A stretch of DNA of 6,938 bases from CAZMGD01 sp964565705 (GTDB lineage Bacteria; Actinomycetota; Acidimicrobiia; Acidimicrobiales; Ilumatobacteraceae). Below the pieces are notes generated by a model. The model was not told the origin of the DNA. It was given only the letters and a program-made list of their open reading frames with translations, and ran no database searches. The DNA is taken from assembly GCA_964565705.1 (NCBI GenBank), contig CAZMGD010000160.1, positions 1-6,938 of the forward strand, written 5' to 3'. Positions 4,539 to 6,938 of the stretch are shown one piece after another (position 1 is the first letter of the stretch; each line of letters begins with the position of its first letter). A program made the position numbers and the translations under genes.

Positions 4539-6154
4539 TCGGCGAAGCGCTCGCGCAGCGTCTTCTTCGAGAACTTGCCGACGCTGGTGCGCGGCACGGC
4601 GTCGATGAACACGACGTCGTCTGGCACCTGCCACTTGGCGACCTTCGGCGCGAGGTACTCGAGCACCTCGTCGCGGGTCAACGTCTCTCCCTCGGCGAGC
4701 ACGACGCAGGCGAGCGGGCGCTCGGACCAGCGCGGGTGCGGCACACCGATCACGGCCGCCTCGGTGATCTTCGGGTGGGCCATCAGCTCGTTCTCGAGCT
4801 CGACCGAGCTGATCCACTCCCCACCGGACTTGATCAGATCCTTCGTGCGGTCGACCAACTTCAACCTGCCGGATGCGTCGACGACGGCCACGTCCCCGGT
4901 GCGCAGCCAGCCGTCGGCGGTGAAGCTCTCTCCGGCCCGATCGTCGTTGTAGTAGGTCGCCGCGATCCACGGCCCACGACACTGCAGCTCGCCGCTCGTC
5001 TCACCGTCCCACGGCACGAGGTCGATCGTGTCGGGATACACCACCCGGCAGTCGACGCCGAGCAACGGTCGGCCGACGGACGTGCGGATCTCCGCCTGCT
5101 CCTCGTCGGACAACTGCGCCTCGGCCTTGGTCAGCCGGCCGGTCGACGCGACCGGGCTGGTCTCGGTCATGCCCCACGCCTGCAGGATCGGCAGGCCGAG
5201 CTGCTCGCGATACGCCTCGCTGAGCGCCTTGGGCACCGCCGAGCCCCCGCACGGGATCACCCGCAGGCTCGACGTATCGCGACCCTTCAGCGCCGGCAGC
5301 ACCGCCATCCAGATCGTCGGCACGCCGGCGGCGATCGTGACCCGCTCGTCGACGATCAGGTCGGCGATGGCCGTACCGCTGAGGTCCGGTCCGGGCATCA
5401 CGAGGTCGGCGCCGGTCGCGACGCCGGCGTGGGCGAGACCCCACGCGTTGGCGTGGAACATCGGCACGACGGGGAGCACGACGTCGGACTCGCCGACGCC
5501 GATGCAGTCCACGGTCGTCGCCGCGATCGTGTGCAGGTAGACGCTGCGGTGGCTGTAGACGACGCCCTTGGGGTTACCGGTGGTGCCGCTCGTGTAGCAC
5601 ATCGCCGCCGCGCTGTTCTCGTCGTCGACGTCGAACGCGACCGGAGACACGGCGGCGAGCAGTTCCTCGTAGTCGTGCACGACCATGCCCTCGACCGTCG
5701 TGCCCGGATCGGGGGTGACGCCGGCGCCGTCCTGCATGACGACCAGGTGGCGGACGGGTCCAAACGTCTTCAGCAGCGGCTCCAGCAGGGCGAACAACGA
5801 CGAGTCGATGAAGATCACCTCGTCGTCGGCGTGGTTGACGATGTACGTCAGTTGCTCGGGGAACAGGCGGAGGTTCAGCGTGTGCAGCACCCGCCCCGTG
5901 CACGAGGACGCGAAGTACAGCTCCAGGTGGCGGGAGGTGTTCCACGCGAACGTGGCGACACGGCCGTCGGCCGAGATGCCGAGGGTGTCGAGCACGCCAC
6001 CGAGGCGCCGAGTGCGCTCGGCCCAGTCCCCGTAGCTGATCCGCTCCTTGCCGCGCGGCAGCGCGGTGGTGACGCCCTTGTCGCGGTGGTAGCGCTCGGC
6101 GCGGTCGAACAACGTGACGATCGTCAACGGCGTGTGTTGCATCAGCCCCTGCAT
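4511..6154 (-). CDS. AMP-forming medium/long-chain fatty-acyl-CoA ligase (FadD/AlkK-like)
   Basis: Activates a carboxylic acid with ATP and CoA via an acyl-adenylate, feeding beta-oxidation or lipid synthesis. The 547-residue protein shows the full adenylate-forming set: P-loop TSGTTGNPKG (188-197), AWGMTETSP (326-334), GWLRTGD (415-421), DRTKDLIKSGGEWISSVELE (435-454) and PRTSVGK with the catalytic Lys at 527. Opening with MQGLMQHTPLTI, it resembles AlkK-type medium/long-chain ligases; chain length cannot be read. The start is ATG 6154: a GGGGGA sequence sits 6 nt upstream and homologues begin with this motif. The frame is open back to 6250, but those 32 residues are Pro/Arg-rich and cover the promoter region. 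A second ATG at 6142 is possible. Monocistronic, divergent from the membrane-protein gene, and tail-overlapping tag. A role with the nearby P450 or diiron enzyme is plausible, unproven. Confidence 0.93.
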   Translation of the reverse strand: MQGLMQHTPLTIVTLFDRAERYHRDKGVTTALPRGKERISYGDWAERTRRLGGVLDTLGISADGRVATFAWNTSRHLELYFASSCTGRVLHTLNLRLFPEQLTYIVNHADDEVIFIDSSLFALLEPLLKTFGPVRHLVVMQDGAGVTPDPGTTVEGMVVHDYEELLAAVSPVAFDVDDENSAAAMCYTSGTTGNPKGVVYSHRSVYLHTIAATTVDCIGVGESDVVLPVVPMFHANAWGLAHAGVATGADLVMPGPDLSGTAIADLIVDERVTIAAGVPTIWMAVLPALKGRDTSSLRVIPCGGSAVPKALSEAYREQLGLPILQAWGMTETSPVASTGRLTKAEAQLSDEEQAEIRTSVGRPLLGVDCRVVYPDTIDLVPWDGETSGELQCRGPWIAATYYNDDRAGESFTADGWLRTGDVAVVDASGRLKLVDRTKDLIKSGGEWISSVELENELMAHPKITEAAVIGVPHPRWSERPLACVVLAEGETLTRDEVLEYLAPKVAKWQVPDDVVFIDAVPRTSVGKFSKKTLRERFADYVLPTTES

Positions 6155-6186
6155 CGGAAGTCCCCCAGTCCCTCGGCTGACGAGGC

Positions 6187-6192
6187 ACGCTA
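6187..6192 (-). promoter_or_regulatory. Possible -10 box for the acyl-CoA ligase
   Basis: TAGCGT on the minus strand fits TAnnnT and would start transcription about 25 nt before the ATG at 6154, leaving room for the weak GGGGGA ribosome site. No good -35 is visible at the expected distance. Confidence 0.35.
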
Positions 6193-6225
6193 CTGCGGCA
6201 CCGGGACGGTCGCGGACCGGCCCGA

Positions 6226-6231
6226 TAGCTT
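6226..6231 (+). promoter_or_regulatory. Possible -10 box for the membrane-protein gene (leaderless)
   Basis: TAGCTT ends 6 nt before the GTG at 6238. With no Shine-Dalgarno in between, this spacing suggests a leaderless transcript. The -35 region (around 6203-6208, GGGACG) is weak. The divergent ligase -10 lies about 35 bp away. Confidence 0.45.
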
Positions 6232-6237
6232 CGCGGG

Positions 6238-6927
6238 GTGGCCGACGCACCCGACGAGCAGCCCGTCATCGAGGCCTCGCCCCGGGCCCGTCGCCTCGTC
6301 CTCGTCGCCGCGGGCGTGCTGTACGCGACCGGCACGTTCGGCTCGAACATCGGTCCGGCGTGGGTGGACGACCGGCCGGCGCTGCTGCTCGCGCTCAGCT
6401 CGCGCAACCGCAACCTGTTCGGCACGGTGCCGTTCATCGACCCGTGGGCGTACTCGATCATCGGGTTCACACGGCTGTTCGTCACCGGCTTCGTGCTGTA
6501 CCTGCTCGGCCGTTGGTGGGGCGCCCGGTTCCTGTCGTGGACCGAGCGTCAGCTGGGCTCGTTGCCGTCGATCTACCGCTGGTTCCGCACCGCGGTCGAC
6601 CGGGCCGGTTGGCTGCTCGTCCTGCTGATGCCCGGCAGCAACCTGGTGTGCATGATGTCCGGCTACCGGCGGATGCGCATCGGCTGGTTCGGCGGCCTCC
6701 TCGCCGTCGGCATCGTCGGCAAGCTGATCGTGCTGTGGATCGGCGGCAACATCTTCGAGGACCAGATCCGTGCGTTCCTCGACGCGATCAACCGCTACCA
6801 GTGGTGGATCGTCATCGGACTGTTCGCGATCTCGTTCCTCCAGTCCGGGTTCTCGGCGCGCCGCCGTCTCGACCAGTTCGAGGCCGGCGTCTCGCCGGTC
6901 GAGACGATCGACGACGAAACGCGCTGA
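6238..6927 (+). CDS. Polytopic membrane protein, DedA/VTT-domain-like
   Basis: 229 residues with about five hydrophobic segments near 19-36, 72-91, 125-141, 150-170 and 188-204, and a charged C-terminal tail. The stretch LLVLLMPGSNLVCMMSGYRR (126-145), followed by MRIGWFGGLLAVG, resembles the PG...AG..RM....F pattern of DedA/VTT (SNARE-associated) membrane proteins, some of which are lipid scramblases or flippases. The segment R79-L-F-V-T-G...Y88-L-L-G-R92 also recalls the family's first half. The match is partial, so family is probable and function unknown. The GTG at 6238 is the first plausible start, directly after a -10-like box. It is transcribed divergently from the acyl-CoA ligase, and its TGA overlaps a possible ATG of a following gene. 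Confidence 0.7.
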   Translation: MADAPDEQPVIEASPRARRLVLVAAGVLYATGTFGSNIGPAWVDDRPALLLALSSRNRNLFGTVPFIDPWAYSIIGFTRLFVTGFVLYLLGRWWGARFLSWTERQLGSLPSIYRWFRTAVDRAGWLLVLLMPGSNLVCMMSGYRRMRIGWFGGLLAVGIVGKLIVLWIGGNIFEDQIRAFLDAINRYQWWIVIGLFAISFLQSGFSARRRLDQFEAGVSPVETIDDETR

Positions 6928-6938
6928 TGGCTCGCTGC
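6927..6938 (+). CDS. Possible start of a downstream gene (4 codons visible)
   Basis: An ATG at 6927 shares its A with the TGA of the membrane-protein gene (TGATG), a common coupled stop/start arrangement. Only M-A-R-C can be read before the window ends and no Shine-Dalgarno precedes it, so this is a tentative call based on the overlap alone. Confidence 0.3.

Noticed and set aside
6155..6250. 32-residue N-terminal extension of the acyl-CoA ligase
   Set aside because: The extension is Pro/Arg-rich, would overlap the divergent gene's start, and homologues usually begin at the MQGLM-type motif at 6154.
4736..6628. 630-codon plus-strand open frame antisense to the acyl-CoA ligase
   Set aside because: The translation is Arg/Asp/His/Val-rich low complexity with no domain, and it covers a clear adenylate-forming enzyme plus part of the membrane-protein gene in another frame. 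A typical GC-rich antisense shadow.
1..6938. CRISPR array, tRNA/rRNA, insertion sequence, phage or defence system
   Set aside because: No spaced direct repeats, cloverleaf, transposase or nuclease motifs were seen on either strand; all substantial genes belong to ordinary metabolic, regulatory or repair families.

Overview
This is a 6.9-kb window of GC-rich DNA, coding almost throughout on alternating strands. The GC content, frequent GTG starts, several apparently leaderless promoters and the gene families (CYP124/125-like P450, paired TetR regulators, acyl-CoA ligase, secreted cupredoxin) suggest an actinobacterium. An Acidimicrobiia-like lineage (Ilumatobacter relatives) is my best guess. 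That placement is inference from style and gene content; no rRNA or other phylogenetic marker is present.

Layout: Positions 1-3792 form a minus-strand block. Read in the direction of transcription it runs: cupredoxin lipoprotein (3792-3343), TetR regulator B (3312-2722), cytochrome P450 (2725-1508), a 23-bp perfect hairpin (1497-1450), TetR regulator A (1380-745) and a ferritin-like diiron protein (748 to the window edge, incomplete). Both tetR genes overlap the following oxidoreductase gene by ATGA, with a good Shine-Dalgarno before that gene. Both start at a GTG just downstream of a -10 box, and both have a dyad symmetry inside their own promoter. Next come a divergent gap (3793-3926), a plus-strand 3-methyladenine DNA glycosylase I gene (tag, 3927-4538), and a convergent minus-strand AMP-forming fatty-acyl-CoA ligase (6154-4511) whose 3' end overlaps tag by 28 bp. 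After a second divergent gap (6155-6237) comes a plus-strand polytopic membrane protein resembling the DedA/VTT family (6238-6927). Its stop codon overlaps a possible start of the next gene.

How the genes may work together: the two tetR-oxidoreductase pairs look like independent, ligand-responsive, self-repressing switches, each driving an oxygen-activating enzyme (one haem, one diiron). With the acyl-CoA ligase they would suit oxidation and activation of a lipid, sterol or hydrocarbon substrate, but no substrate can be read from the sequence. Tag (DNA alkylation repair) and the membrane protein are probably unrelated neighbours. I see no tRNA, rRNA, CRISPR array, transposase or phage gene. 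No stretch over 300 bases lacks a gene. I did not find a clearly new multi-gene system; the most unusual parts are the mirrored regulatory modules and the regulatory DNA around them.
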